64,000 nt of DNA from Chloroflexota bacterium (lineage in GTDB: Bacteria; Chloroflexota; UBA11872; VXNJ01): positions 401,181-465,180 of the forward strand of contig JAPOWW010000004.1 in assembly GCA_026707405.1 (NCBI GenBank), read 5' to 3'. The notes beneath the pieces are model-generated. The model was not told the origin of the DNA and ran no database searches. It saw only the letters and a program-made list of their open reading frames with translations. This document shows, piece by piece, positions 26,453 to 36,529 of the stretch (position 1 is the first letter of the stretch; each line of letters begins with the position of its first letter). The translations under genes were made by a program, and so were the position numbers.

Positions 26453-27292
26453 TCACAAGACGGACTCCAGGTACTCGGCAAGCCCGCCTTCGTCCACATG
26501 GCCGATTACCAAGTCCGCCGCCGCTTTGGCCGGACCGGTTGCGTTGCCCATGGCGATTCCGGTTCCCGCCCACCGCAGCATTTCCACGTCGTTCACGTCG
26601 TCGCCTATGGCGACGACGCGGTCGCGGTCGACTCCGAGTTGACTGGCCAGCCAGGCGAGTCCCCATCCCTTCGACGCGTCCTTGGCCAGCACCTCCAGCA
26701 CAAGTCCTTCCAGCCTGGGGCTCTGCCATTGGATTGCCCGGACCGTGTCCGAGTGGGCGGCTTCCAGCTCGGCTAATACGGAATGAAGCGCGGACTCTTC
26801 GCCAAACACGACGAGATGCATCGCGTCCGCCAGATGCGTAAAGCCGTCGAGCCGGACGAATGCGGCGGGATTCGAGGACGAATAAAGCTGTAGCTGGCGG
26901 TTCGCCGAGGTTTCGCCGTCGACGAACAGCTTGTGGCTGCGGCCAGGAGTGTCATACCACACGCCGATCACACCATTGGCGCGAAAGAGGGCGAACAATT
27001 CGGTCGCGGTTTCATGGAGGATGAACCGGCTGTTGAGAACAGCCTTGTCGACAATTCGTCGGACTACCGCGCCGTTGCTTTGTATCAGGTACCGGCAGAC
27101 TTCTAGCGGTTCGATAACTCGAATCGCGGTCGGCCACCGCCGGCCCGTGGCGATGACGATAGTCGCTCCTCGTTCTTCGACAGTTTGGATGGCTCGCTTC
27201 GTCCTGTCGCCGATTTGTGACGAGTAATCGCAAATAGTCCCGTCGACGTCCAACGCCAGAAGATCGAACGGCAGGCCTTTCCCGTCGGCCAT
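26453..27292 (-). CDS. HAD-superfamily (Cof type) phosphatase
   Basis: A sugar-phosphate or nucleotide phosphatase of the Cof/YidA group, 279 residues. Motif I is ALDVDGTICDY (catalytic Asp-x-Asp), motif II IVIATGR, motif III has the lysine in LAKDASKGWGL, and motif IV is IGDDVNDVEMLRWAG. A type IIB cap domain fills about 85-190. The substrate is unknown. It is on the opposite strand from the peroxiredoxin (tail to tail). It follows fmdB on the same strand by 18 bp, so nth-fmdB-HAD may be one transcript. Confidence 0.88.
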   Translation of the reverse strand: MADGKGLPFDLLALDVDGTICDYSSQIGDRTKRAIQTVEERGATIVIATGRRWPTAIRVIEPLEVCRYLIQSNGAVVRRIVDKAVLNSRFILHETATELFALFRANGVIGVWYDTPGRSHKLFVDGETSANRQLQLYSSSNPAAFVRLDGFTHLADAMHLVVFGEESALHSVLAELEAAHSDTVRAIQWQSPRLEGLVLEVLAKDASKGWGLAWLASQLGVDRDRVVAIGDDVNDVEMLRWAGTGIAMGNATGPAKAAADLVIGHVDEGGLAEYLESVL

Positions 27293-27310
27293 GCTAGGCG
27301 GCTATCCGCA

Positions 27311-27694
27311 CTAAACGGGATCCTGGGAATTGTTGGACTCGGCGTCGTCCAGGGCCATGAACTCTTCTTCGTCCGGTGTTTCCCCGGCTTCCATCCGACC
27401 GAGTAGCTCGTCATAGCCGGGAGGCATTTCCTCGCCCATTTCCTGCGCCATGCTGCGTGCCATTCGGGCGATGGCCCGTGGATCTTCCTGCTCGAGGCCG
27501 GACTCCAACCCGCTGTCGATTCCGTCGCCCCCCGACCGGGCTGATCCACGAATGACGGCCACCTTGGAAATCTTGCGCTCCAACTCCAGCTCGCCGCATC
27601 CCGGGCACGGAAAGTCGTGAACGGCTGCAAACGATCGGAACAGACGGGAAGTCCGCTTCCCGCAATTGCGACATTGGTAGTCGTATGTCGGCAT
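27311..27694 (-). CDS. FmdB-type zinc ribbon protein
   Basis: 127 residues. The N terminus MPTYDYQCRNCGKRTSRLF and then CPGCGELELERKISK form the CxxC...CxxC zinc ribbon typical of the FmdB/regulatory-protein family. The C-terminal half is acidic and helical (EEMPPGYDELLGRMEAGE). Function is unknown; a regulatory role is suggested by the family name. The ATG shares one base with the nth stop (TAATG), so it is coupled to nth. Confidence 0.85.
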   Translation of the reverse strand: MPTYDYQCRNCGKRTSRLFRSFAAVHDFPCPGCGELELERKISKVAVIRGSARSGGDGIDSGLESGLEQEDPRAIARMARSMAQEMGEEMPPGYDELLGRMEAGETPDEEEFMALDDAESNNSQDPV

Positions 27695-28392
27695 TAGGCC
27701 GACATGCCTTCCGCGGGAGCGATTTCGGTGGCGTAATGCGTGCAAACGGACCGTAACCCGCACCGCCCGCAGCTGGGACGCCTCGCTCGGCAGACCTTGC
27801 GGCCGTGGCGGATCAGATTTATATGAAACGGGTACATGCGCGCCTTCGGCACGACCGACTCCAAATATTGCTGCGTCCTGATCGGCGACCACGAATCGGG
27901 AACCAACGCCAGCCGTCGAGCCAGGCGCTGAACGTGGGTGTCCACTGGAAACGCCCGGCGTCCCAGCGAGAACAGTAGGACGCATGCCGCGGTCTTGGGG
28001 CCAACACCCGGGAGCGAGGCCAAGTAGTCCCGCGCCGCGTCGATATCGGTGTTCGCCAGCCATCCAAGGTCTTCCTCGCCTGACTCACCCATTACGTCGG
28101 TCAGTATTTTCTTGATTCGCGGCGCCTTCTGGTTTGCCAGACCGCCGCACCGGATCGCGTCGGCGATTTCCTCCTCGGAGGCCTCGGCGACATCGCTCCA
28201 GGACGGGTAGGTCGCTCGAAGAGACTCGAAGGCCCTGCGGCTGTTGATACCCGAAGTGTGCTGCGACAGAATCGCGCCGACCAACTCGTCGAGCGGTCCT
28301 CGGCGGCGTTCGTTGACCGGCGTGCCATATTCTCTCACCAGCCAGGCATAAACCTGCTCCAGCTTTGCCTGGACTGCGGCCTCACCGGTCAT
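27694..28392 (-). CDS. nth: endonuclease III (DNA glycosylase/AP lyase)
   Basis: Removes oxidised pyrimidines in base-excision repair. Hallmarks: AILSQHTSGINSRRAF near the N terminus, helix-hairpin-helix LPGVGPKTAACVLLF with the catalytic lysine, the catalytic aspartate in FPVDTHVQRLARRL, and a 4Fe-4S loop CRARRPSCGRCGLRSVC (C-x6-C-x2-C-x5-C). 232 residues is a normal length. It is followed by fmdB with a TAATG overlap. Confidence 0.94.
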   Translation of the reverse strand: MTGEAAVQAKLEQVYAWLVREYGTPVNERRRGPLDELVGAILSQHTSGINSRRAFESLRATYPSWSDVAEASEEEIADAIRCGGLANQKAPRIKKILTDVMGESGEEDLGWLANTDIDAARDYLASLPGVGPKTAACVLLFSLGRRAFPVDTHVQRLARRLALVPDSWSPIRTQQYLESVVPKARMYPFHINLIRHGRKVCRARRPSCGRCGLRSVCTHYATEIAPAEGMSA

Positions 28393-28587
28393 ATTGGATC
28401 ATCAACCACATAGCAAATAGTCACGACCAGATTTTACGGCTCTCCAACAAAACCGTCTGCGAAACCTGCGCTTTGCCCTGCCGGAGATAAGGTAACGCCC
28501 GTTTGCGCGCACCGGCCAGCCATGGAGATGGCCCGCATGGTCGTCCTTCGGCAATCGCCTGGCTTCAAACCCGTCTACGATTGGTAA

Positions 28588-29985
28588 ATGACCGAGCGAA
28601 AACGTAATCCGACACAACTTGAGGCGCGGGTTGAGTCCTACTGGCTGGAACACTCTCACTCGCTTACGAACCTGATGGACCATCTGGGCAGGCCGGTGGA
28701 AGTCGTCTACGGCGGAAGGCGGTCGCCCGGCGCCGGTCCAGATATTGAGGACGCCATTATCAGCTTTGACGGCGGACCGGCGTTAGTTGGAGACCTTGAG
28801 GTCCATATAGACCCGAACGATTGGTTTCGTCACGGCCACGACGGCGACAGCGCATATTCGCGCGTGATACTGCACGTAGTCTGGAGCGAACCGGGGCCTG
28901 AGTTCAAAGGTCCGCCCACGATCGCGCTCAATTCCAAGATATCGATTCGCGACCTGCCGGCGCGCGGCGATCCCGTGGCCGGTGGCGACTGGCCTTGCGT
29001 CGATAACTTCAGGTCCGCGGGACGGACACCTGTAGTGAATATGCTGGCTTTGCAGGGTTGGCAAAGGGTCCTCGAAAAGTCCCATGCCTGCGAGGCGGAT
29101 GTCGAAGTCGCGTCTGAGGACCAGGTTTTGTACAGTCGCGTACTGGACGCGCTTGGTTATTCGCAAAATCGCGAGCCGTTCCGCGCTCTTGCAAAGCTGT
29201 TGACGTGGGAGATTCTCAAGTCGTTCGCCGGTCCAGGGCCCGAGCAAATGCTGGTTGTCGAGTCGGTAATGTTCGGGACGGCCGGCCTCTTGCCCACGCA
29301 ACGAGCGGGAGACGACGGACCATTTTGCGATGATGAGCACGGCAAGCGCCTTGCTGGTATCTGGGAAACCTTGTCCTTCCCGTCTCTAGACCCGGAGATG
29401 TGGCGCTTTCACGGCGTGCGGCCGGGCAACTGGCCCACGCGGCGAATTGCCGCGGCTTGCAGGATTTTCTCCACTCATCTGCACCGCTCGCCGAGCGAAG
29501 CGCTGCTCAATAGCGCCTCGGGCGCCGTTCAGCGAGGCGCGCCGGAATATCTGGAAAAGCTGTTCCTGGCGCCGGTCGCGTCCGGCGACTATTGGGCGAG
29601 AAGAATCGACTTCGGGCGCCAGACGCAAACATCTTCGGTCGCGCTATTGGGAACCAGCCGCGCCCGAGAGATCGTCGTAAATGTCGCCATGCCGATGGCC
29701 GTGTGCATGGCGCGGTCCCGCGGAGATGATTCGTTGATTGCATTTCTGCGGGATCTCAATTTCTCGATAGGCCCGGTGAGTTCGAACAGGCTTACCCGCT
29801 ATATGGCGAGCTTGACCGGAGCCGTCGAGTTTGAAGGCGTGAGCCGGGCGGCGCGCCAGCAGGGCATGCTGAACATATATCGGCGCTGGTGCAGGACAAA
29901 AAGCTGCCGGGATTGCGCCGCCGGATACCACGGGGCGGAAAACCTGTTATTGGCTGCCGAACTTTGCTCGAAGGGCGCTGGCTGA
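28588..29985 (+). CDS. DUF2851 family protein
   Basis: A 465-residue protein with the DUF2851 opening: GRPVEVVYGGRRSPGAGPDIEDAII, then GDLEVHIDPNDWFRHGHDGDSAYSRVILHVVW. The conserved acidic and histidine residues here (GPDIEDA, GDLEVH, DW..HGHD) look like a nuclease-like metal site of the PD-(D/E)xK kind, which is inference only. The C terminus has CRTKSCRDCAAGYHGAENLLLAAELC, a cysteine-rich ending. Its 3' end overlaps the 3' end of the solute-binding protein gene by 39 bp. Confidence 0.8.
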   Translation: MTERKRNPTQLEARVESYWLEHSHSLTNLMDHLGRPVEVVYGGRRSPGAGPDIEDAIISFDGGPALVGDLEVHIDPNDWFRHGHDGDSAYSRVILHVVWSEPGPEFKGPPTIALNSKISIRDLPARGDPVAGGDWPCVDNFRSAGRTPVVNMLALQGWQRVLEKSHACEADVEVASEDQVLYSRVLDALGYSQNREPFRALAKLLTWEILKSFAGPGPEQMLVVESVMFGTAGLLPTQRAGDDGPFCDDEHGKRLAGIWETLSFPSLDPEMWRFHGVRPGNWPTRRIAAACRIFSTHLHRSPSEALLNSASGAVQRGAPEYLEKLFLAPVASGDYWARRIDFGRQTQTSSVALLGTSRAREIVVNVAMPMAVCMARSRGDDSLIAFLRDLNFSIGPVSSNRLTRYMASLTGAVEFEGVSRAARQQGMLNIYRRWCRTKSCRDCAAGYHGAENLLLAAELCSKGAG

Positions 29986-31335
29986 TTCGAGAATCGCGCG
30001 AACGGCGTCTTCCGGAGTCGATCTTCCCCAAAGCGCCCGCAAAACCTCGTCTTGGGCCCAGTGCTCCCACGTTTCGAACCATGGTTGCCAGATGCCGTCG
30101 GGCGGCCTCCCCATCGACTGGACGCGATCGAGGAACTCGAGGTCGATCCAACTGCCGAAGGTTTCCTTGACTCTCGCGTCCTGGAGCACCTCCGGATAGG
30201 CGGGCGGAAGCCCCTCGCTCTGTGCCCAGAAGCGGGACGAAAAAAACTCGCCGCGTCCATCGACGCCCCCGAGATGAAGCGCAAGCAGCGCGGAGGACTC
30301 GACTTCTCCCGCGCCGGCCGGTATGGCGTAGAACGGCGTCCAGCTCACTGTGCCCGTTCCCGGGCCGTCGAGTCCGGGGACCGTAGCGAACCCGATATCC
30401 GGCCCCCCGAGATTGTCTCTCGCGTCTGCGAATCGACGGGCCGTGTACGTGCCGACCAAGGCGAAGGCATGGTCGCCCGATGTGATGGCCGAATACGTGG
30501 TGACGTTGACGCTCGGGTCGATCACCAGGTCCTCTACGAACATACGGCGGAGAATTGTCAAAAGGCGGACGGCGGAATCCGTTCCACTCGCGGAACCGTC
30601 GTTCGAGAGCAGGCGGCCGCCGCTGGCGAAGAGCATTGCCCACCATGGCAGGTTGGCGTTGACCTTCGGAGAGAAATTCAGTGAAAACGGGCTCGTCGAT
30701 ATCCGCCTGTCGCGAAGCTCGCGGCCGAAGTACGACAGTTCCTCCCACGTGTCTGGAGGTCGCCCGCCAATGCGGTCGATCATTGACCGGTTATATGCCA
30801 GAACCATAACGTCGGAGTAAAACGGCAGACCGGCGATCGAACCGTCAGGGCCGATAGCGGCGCGCGCGGCGGGTCTCAGCCGGCCGGCGAGATCGGAAAA
30901 CGCAGGGATTTCTTCAAGCGGTCGGATTAGTCCCCGCGACCACCACGCCCCGGCTTGCCCCTCCCTCACCTGGACGACGTTCGGAGGGGTCGGAGATACG
31001 AGCAAATCATCGAGCCTCACTCGGTAGTCGTTGAGTACCTCTAGGAACTCGACGTCGATCAGCGGGTTCTGTGAGCGAAACGCTTCGAGCGTGACGTGAA
31101 GCAGGTCTTGACGGAACGGCCATCCGGTGAGAGTGAGTCCAATTCGGCGCGGCGGGCTGGTCGCCACCGACCTGGCCGTGGGCTGCACAGTGAGCTCGGA
31201 TGTTTCGCTTTGGTCGCAGCCGCCCAGGAACGCCGCCCCCGCGAGTCCGACGACGGACTGAACGAAACGTCGGCGTGAGCGTCTGGACTTAGCGGGCCGT
31301 TCGATCTCCCGAGACTGACCGGTGTTAATTGCCAC
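29947..31335 (-). CDS. extracellular solute-binding protein (carbohydrate ABC type), Tat lipoprotein
   Basis: A 462-residue family 1 solute-binding protein. The N terminus SRRRFVQSVVGLAGAAFLGGC combines a twin-arginine motif with a lipobox (LGGC), so it is probably exported folded and anchored by a lipid on Cys. The core has FRSQNPLIDVEFLEV, AGLPFYSDVMVLAYNRSMID (hinge) and the usual PDTWEEL. No permease genes flank it. The ligand is probably a sugar or oligosaccharide. It could work with the ATPase at 11346-12509, though that is 18 kb away. GTG 31335 lacks a clear ribosome site. Confidence 0.87.
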   Translation of the reverse strand: MAINTGQSREIERPAKSRRSRRRFVQSVVGLAGAAFLGGCDQSETSELTVQPTARSVATSPPRRIGLTLTGWPFRQDLLHVTLEAFRSQNPLIDVEFLEVLNDYRVRLDDLLVSPTPPNVVQVREGQAGAWWSRGLIRPLEEIPAFSDLAGRLRPAARAAIGPDGSIAGLPFYSDVMVLAYNRSMIDRIGGRPPDTWEELSYFGRELRDRRISTSPFSLNFSPKVNANLPWWAMLFASGGRLLSNDGSASGTDSAVRLLTILRRMFVEDLVIDPSVNVTTYSAITSGDHAFALVGTYTARRFADARDNLGGPDIGFATVPGLDGPGTGTVSWTPFYAIPAGAGEVESSALLALHLGGVDGRGEFFSSRFWAQSEGLPPAYPEVLQDARVKETFGSWIDLEFLDRVQSMGRPPDGIWQPWFETWEHWAQDEVLRALWGRSTPEDAVRAILESASALRAKFGSQ

Positions 31336-31460
31336 GGAAAATCAATGGGCCGACAGCCAAAGCCGCGTAATGCCAACTCAGCCGAGGCAAGGCGGTTCGA
31401 AATCTGCCGATCTCTTGGTTTTCTCGTCTCACCACAATATCTACGATAATCAGCTAGATG

Positions 31461-31487
31461 TAAGTTGACAAGATGACACTCAACTTA
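31461..31487. promoter_or_regulatory. HAIR-like inverted repeat, probable HspR operator
   Basis: TAAGTTGA (31461-31468), 11 bp, TCAACTTA (31480-31487): perfect 8-bp arms. Its core, TTGA-x-x / N7 / ACTCAA at 31464-31484, has the geometry of the HspR box (CTTGAGT-N7-ACTCAAG). It covers the -35 TTGACA. An hspR gene lies in the operon it precedes. Confidence 0.68.
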
Positions 31488-31493
31488 TAGCAT
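31465..31493 (+). promoter_or_regulatory. promoter of the lon-dnaK heat-shock operon
   Basis: A perfect -35 TTGACA (31465-31470), 17-bp spacer, and -10 TAGCAT (31488-31493). Transcription should begin near 31500, which makes ATG 31494 unlikely as the lon start and favours ATG 31527. Confidence 0.65.
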
Positions 31494-31526
31494 ATGAAAG
31501 CTGAAATTTGGTATGAATGTATTGGT

Positions 31527-33962
31527 ATGCCTAAATCTGACGCATCCGGTTCGAAGGAAAGCCAGTCGGCTGTGGACGCTTTCGAGCAAGACGTCGTAGC
31601 GACAACTGGCGCTATCTCCGAACTACCGGTAGTGCCACTGGTCAAGACGGTGGCGTTCCCCAAAGTCTCCATTCCGCTTCATGTTAACCGTCCGGGGTCA
31701 CTGTGGGCGATTGAAGAGGCCGAGCGGCACGACGGAATCGTCGTGCTCGTCACGCAGCGCCGCCGCGATCGCCGGAAACCAAAACCGTCGGGACTCTATT
31801 CGGTCGGGACAACGGCCCGCATCGTGCGTAAGTACAAAGTGCCGGACGGTGGTCTTTCGGTTCTGTTCCAGGGGTTGGAACGGGTAGAGCTTCTTGAGAT
31901 CGGCGAATACGAGGGCGGGATGCTCGCGACCACCGTCGAATTGCCTTCGATCAGACGCGAATCCATCGAATTGGAAGCGCTCCGCCGGATGGTCGCGAAT
32001 CAGGTGCACGAATACGCCGAAAAGAGCAACGGCCTCTCGCCGGAGGTCGTCGCTGTCGCCAAGCGAGTTTCCGATCCGGGGTGGCTGGCCGATCTAGTGG
32101 GGTATCACGCTCCCATGCGAGTGCGGCGTCGTCAGAAGCTTCTGGAAATGGTCGACGTCTACGACAGGCTGTATGAAGCCAGCGTGCATCTCTCCGAGCA
32201 AAACCACATCCTGGATGTTAAGGGGCGCATACAGTCGAAGATCCAGGACGGGATAGAGAAGGTTCAACGGGAGTTTTACCTCCGGGAGCAGCTGAAGACC
32301 ATTCAACGTGAGCTGGGCATCTCGACGGGACAGGTTGAGGACTCCACGGAATTGAGGGAGGCGATCGAGACATCGTCCATGCCCGAGCACGTGCGCGAGA
32401 AGGCTCTAAAGGAAGTTGATCGGCTCGAAGCCACTCCGCCCGCATCGCCGGAGATAGGCGTTATTCGCACCTATGTCGACTGGCTTTTGGAGCTTCCCTG
32501 GGGGGAAGCGCCGCCCGAGAAGATATCGCTCAAGCGTGCGCGACGGACCCTGGACAAGGACCATTACGGACTCTCCAAGGTGAAGACTCGCGTCCTTGAA
32601 TATCTCGCCGTGCGCGGATTGTCCTCCTCGCTGCGCAGTCCCATCCTCTGCTTGGCAGGCCCGCCGGGCGTGGGCAAGACCAGCCTTGGCCGGTCGATAG
32701 CGCGCGCGCTGCGCCGGGAATTCGTGCGTATATCACTCGGCGGGGTCCGGGACGAAGCCGAGATCAGAGGCCACCGCCGAACATACGTTGGAGCGCTTCC
32801 CGGACGAATATTGCAGGGAATGAAGCAGGCGGGAACGACGAACCCGGTGTTCGTTCTCGATGAGATCGACAAGATTGGGCGCGATTTTCGCGGTGATCCT
32901 TCATCGGCTCTGCTCGAAGTACTCGATCCAGAGCACAATTCGAAGTTTTCGGATCACTATCTTGAGCTTGGTTACGACCTGTCCAACGTCGTGTTCATCC
33001 TCACGGCCAACGACGCGGGCGCTATACCGCCGACTCTCCGCGACCGGCTTGAGATCATACGGCTGTCCGGTTACACGGAAGAAGAGAAGCTTCACATTGC
33101 GCGGGGATATCTGCTGCCCCGGCAGCTTCGCGAGCACGGCATCAAGAAAGATCAGATGGTCATGGGTGACGCCGCAATACGATGGCTCACGCGAACGCAC
33201 ACTCGCGAGGCGGGCGTGCGAAATCTCGAGCGCGAGCTCGCAAAAGTATGCCGGAAGGTCGCGCGCCGTCTGGCTGAGGGCAAGACCAAGTCGGCGAGGA
33301 TTTCCCAATCACAGCTCGAACGCCTGGTCGGCAAGCCCAAATACCTCCCAGAGGATGAACGGCATGACGATATGGTCGGAGTCGTTAACGGTCTCGCCGT
33401 GACGCAGTTTGGCGGTGAGGTGCTTCACATCGAGGCGGCTTGGACGGAAGGCAAGGCCGGATTCACCTGCACCGGCAATCTCAGCGACGTAATGGAAGAG
33501 TCGGCAAAGGCCGCTAGATCGTACGCCAGGGCCAAGGCGCAAGAGTTCGGATTTCAGCCCAACTTGTTCGAGAAGAGCCGTGTGCATCTGCACGTGCCCG
33601 CCGGCGCGGTTCCCAAGGATGGGCCTTCGGCGGGTACCGCAATGGGTACCGCGCTCATGTCGGCCCTGACCGGCGTGAAGGTCAGAGGCGACGTTGCGAT
33701 GACGGGTGAAATAACCCTTCGCGGCAAGGTGTTGCCGATCGGCGGGGTCAAGGAGAAGGTGCTCGCGGCTCATCGGCTGGGAATCGAGAAGGTGATTCTG
33801 CCGTCCGCTAATGAGTCTGACCTCGATGAGATACCGCGGCAAGTCAGAAGGAAGATGAATTTCGTATTGGTGGACCAAATGGAGCAGGTTTTAGCGGAGG
33901 CATTCAGACCGGAAGACTTGCGCGGCCGGGGCATGTCCCTGGCGGGCGCGGCAGCAAACTAA
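31527..33962 (+). CDS. lon: ATP-dependent protease Lon
   Basis: A cytosolic AAA+ serine protease for misfolded and regulatory proteins, about 811 residues. The N-terminal substrate domain starts at [15 protein letters not shown]. The AAA+ core has Walker [17 protein letters not shown] and Walker [13 protein letters not shown]. The C-terminal protease domain holds the catalytic serine in [14 protein letters not shown] and the lysine in [17 protein letters not shown] 31494 is in frame but overlaps the predicted -10; ATG 31527 leaves a leader of about 27 nt. It is the first gene of the heat-shock operon and ends 13 bp before dnaK. HspR control of lon is known in Actinobacteria. Confidence 0.95.
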   Translation: MPKSDASGSKESQSAVDAFEQDVVATTGAISELPVVPLVKTVAFPKVSIPLHVNRPGSLWAIEEAERHDGIVVLVTQRRRDRRKPKPSGLYSVGTTARIVRKYKVPDGGLSVLFQGLERVELLEIGEYEGGMLATTVELPSIRRESIELEALRRMVANQVHEYAEKSNGLSPEVVAVAKRVSDPGWLADLVGYHAPMRVRRRQKLLEMVDVYDRLYEASVHLSEQNHILDVKGRIQSKIQDGIEKVQREFYLREQLKTIQRELGISTGQVEDSTELREAIETSSMPEHVREKALKEVDRLEATPPASPEIGVIRTYVDWLLELPWGEAPPEKISLKRARRTLDKDHYGLSKVKTRVLEYLAVRGLSSSLRSPILCLAGPPGVGKTSLGRSIARALRREFVRISLGGVRDEAEIRGHRRTYVGALPGRILQGMKQAGTTNPVFVLDEIDKIGRDFRGDPSSALLEVLDPEHNSKFSDHYLELGYDLSNVVFILTANDAGAIPPTLRDRLEIIRLSGYTEEEKLHIARGYLLPRQLREHGIKKDQMVMGDAAIRWLTRTHTREAGVRNLERELAKVCRKVARRLAEGKTKSARISQSQLERLVGKPKYLPEDERHDDMVGVVNGLAVTQFGGEVLHIEAAWTEGKAGFTCTGNLSDVMEESAKAARSYARAKAQEFGFQPNLFEKSRVHLHVPAGAVPKDGPSAGTAMGTALMSALTGVKVRGDVAMTGEITLRGKVLPIGGVKEKVLAAHRLGIEKVILPSANESDLDEIPRQVRRKMNFVLVDQMEQVLAEAFRPEDLRGRGMSLAGAAAN

Positions 33963-33975
33963 GGGGATCTGCGGA

Positions 33976-35934
33976 ATGAGCAAAGTTGTAGGAATCGATC
34001 TCGGCACCACGAACTCGGTGGTCGCCGTACTGGAAGCTGGCGAACCCACGGTCGTGACAAACGCCGAAGGGTCTAGACTGACCCCGTCGGTGGTTGGTTT
34101 CACCAGCAACGGCGAGCGTCTTGTCGGACAGCTGGCAAGGCGGCAGGGAGTTCTAAATCCCGAGAATACGATCTATTCCGCAAAGCGGTTCATCGGACGT
34201 CGATATGACGAAGTAGCGTCCGAGCGCGAGTCCATTTCTTACGGCGTGACCGACGGTCCGGGCGGCGAGGCGAGGATTCGCATACCGCAGACCAATCAGG
34301 ACGTCACACCCGAGGAAATCTCGGCCATGGTCCTCCAAAAGCTCAAGGCCGACGCCGAAGGATTCCTGGGCGAAGAGGTAGACAAAGCGGTTATCACAGT
34401 GCCGGCCTACTTCAACGACTCGCAGCGTCAGTCGACCAAGAACGCTGGCACGATAGCAGGGCTCGAAGTGCTGAGAATAATCAACGAGCCGACCGCGGCC
34501 AGCCTCGCTTACGGTCTCGACAGGAAAGAAACGGAAACGATTCTCGTATGGGACCTCGGCGGTGGAACTTACGACGTTTCGATCCTGGAAGTCGGCGAGG
34601 GCATCTTCGAGGTAAAGGCTACAAACGGCGATACGCACCTTGGCGGAGATGACTACGACTGGCGGCTGGTCGAGTATCTGGCTGCGGAGTTTCAGCGGCA
34701 GGAAGGCATAGACCTTCGCAAGGACAAGCAGGCGCTGCAACGCTTGGTCGAAGCTGCCGAAAAAGCCAAGATCGAGCTCTCGACGACTCCGCAGACCGAT
34801 ATCAATCTTCCATTTATAACCGCCGACCAGACAGGCCCCAAGCACCTCACGGTCTCGATAACGAGGGCGAAGTTCGAGGAGCTGGTCGACGGTTTGAATA
34901 AACGGCTCGTCGCGCCTTTTCAGCAGGCTTTGAAGGATGCCGGCATAACCGCCGAGCACCTGGACGAGGTGGTCCTGGTCGGCGGGTCGACTCGAATGCC
35001 CGCGGTGCAGGAACTTGCCAAGAGCCTGACCGGCAAGGACCCGAACCGGGGGGTCAATCCCGACGAAGTAATCGCAATTGGGGCCGCAATTCAGGCGGGA
35101 GTCATAACCGGCGACGTTCGTGACGTTGTCCTTCTAGACGTCACTCCGCTGTCGCTTGGAGTGGAGACTCTCGGGCGAGTGATGACCCATCTGATCCCGC
35201 GTAACACGACGATTCCCACCAGCAAGTCCGAAACGTTCTCCACTGCGGAAGACGGGCAGACGGCGGTGGACATTCACGTGCTGCAGGGCGAACGCCCAAT
35301 GGCGCCGGACAACATGACGCTGGGGAGATTCCGCCTGGACGGTATTCCGCCCGCTCCCAGGGGAGTCCCGCAAATCGAGGTCAACTTCGACATCGACGTA
35401 AACGGGATAGTCAACGTGAAGGCCAAGGACCTTGGCACGGGTAAAGAGCAGCATATAACCATCACGGCGTCCACCAACCTCTCGGACGATGAGGTTGAGG
35501 GGTTGGTTAAGGAAGCTGAGATGCACGCGTCGGAGGACTCCGACAGGCGGGAAATGGTCGAGCTCCGCAACTCCGCCGATAGCATCGCCTATCAGACTGA
35601 ACGCCTGATTCGAGACAACTCCGACAAGATTCCCGATGCGGACAAAAATAGTCTCGAGGAAGCCATCCAAAACGTTCGGGACTTGCTCAAGGACGACGAC
35701 GCCGACAAGGAATCTCTGCAAGCTGCCTTGGCCGAGCTCGACAGGCTTCGCATGGAAGTGGGGCAGCAGATTTACCAGGCTCAAGCGACTCCCTCGCCCG
35801 ACGGCGACGGCGATGCCGATGGCGATGCGGATGATCGGCCCGAAGCGCAGACAGCCGACGTTGGCGCTTCCGAAGAGCCGGTGGACGACGACGACGTTGT
35901 CGATGCTGAATTCAGCGCCAGCGACGAGAGGTAA
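33976..35934 (+). CDS. dnaK: chaperone DnaK (Hsp70)
   Basis: An ATP-driven folding chaperone, 652 residues. Nucleotide-binding signatures: [35 protein letters not shown] and [16 protein letters not shown]. The substrate domain begins at [16 protein letters not shown]. The C-terminal tail is Asp-rich ([12 protein letters not shown]) and ends DAEFS. A ribosome site (AAGGGGAT) precedes the ATG. The stop TAATG overlaps the grpE start. Confidence 0.98.
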   Translation: MSKVVGIDLGTTNSVVAVLEAGEPTVVTNAEGSRLTPSVVGFTSNGERLVGQLARRQGVLNPENTIYSAKRFIGRRYDEVASERESISYGVTDGPGGEARIRIPQTNQDVTPEEISAMVLQKLKADAEGFLGEEVDKAVITVPAYFNDSQRQSTKNAGTIAGLEVLRIINEPTAASLAYGLDRKETETILVWDLGGGTYDVSILEVGEGIFEVKATNGDTHLGGDDYDWRLVEYLAAEFQRQEGIDLRKDKQALQRLVEAAEKAKIELSTTPQTDINLPFITADQTGPKHLTVSITRAKFEELVDGLNKRLVAPFQQALKDAGITAEHLDEVVLVGGSTRMPAVQELAKSLTGKDPNRGVNPDEVIAIGAAIQAGVITGDVRDVVLLDVTPLSLGVETLGRVMTHLIPRNTTIPTSKSETFSTAEDGQTAVDIHVLQGERPMAPDNMTLGRFRLDGIPPAPRGVPQIEVNFDIDVNGIVNVKAKDLGTGKEQHITITASTNLSDDEVEGLVKEAEMHASEDSDRREMVELRNSADSIAYQTERLIRDNSDKIPDADKNSLEEAIQNVRDLLKDDDADKESLQAALAELDRLRMEVGQQIYQAQATPSPDGDGDADGDADDRPEAQTADVGASEEPVDDDDVVDAEFSASDER

Positions 35935-36506
35935 TGCAGCAACCGAGCAAACAAGACGGACCTCAGCGAATGGACTGGTCGGGCTCCGAAGAAAACCGTC
36001 GAGGCGACTTCGTCTCTGACCAAGACGGCGATTCAGGGTCGTTTGAACAGGAGCTGGCCGCGACCAGGGACAAGCTCGTTCGGCTCCAAGCCGACATGGA
36101 GAACTACCGCAAGAGGGTCGACCGGACGACGCATGAAATCATCCGGTCACGTCGGGCGGATGTCTTGCGGGCGATGCTGCCGGTTATCGACAATCTGGAT
36201 CGCGCTGTCGAATCGGTCGATCCCGAGACCGCCGAAGTGGCGGGCGTGATCGAGGGAATCCGGCTTACAAGGAAGCAGATGGCCGACGTTCTGAAAGGCC
36301 AGGGCGTGCGACCAATCGAAGCCGATGGCGACTTCAACCCCAGTTATCACGAAGTCGTTGCGACGGTGGCCGATCCCGACCGTAGTGACGGTGAGATTGT
36401 GGACGTCGTCCGCTCGGGCTATGTACTGGACGACCTGGTTTTGCGGCCGTCGATGGTCCGCGTTGCCAAGAATCCGGCGAATAACGAGGCTGGCCAGGCG
36501 GATTAG
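35934..36506 (+). CDS. grpE: nucleotide exchange factor GrpE
   Basis: Releases ADP from DnaK. An acidic N terminus is followed by the long helix [21 protein letters not shown] and the beta domain ending [24 protein letters not shown]. Length is 190 residues. It starts within the dnaK stop (TAATG). Coupled synthesis with DnaK is implied. Confidence 0.95.
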   Translation: MQQPSKQDGPQRMDWSGSEENRRGDFVSDQDGDSGSFEQELAATRDKLVRLQADMENYRKRVDRTTHEIIRSRRADVLRAMLPVIDNLDRAVESVDPETAEVAGVIEGIRLTRKQMADVLKGQGVRPIEADGDFNPSYHEVVATVADPDRSDGEIVDVVRSGYVLDDLVLRPSMVRVAKNPANNEAGQAD

Positions 36507-36529
36507 AAGCGTGGAGACCGGATAAGGCG

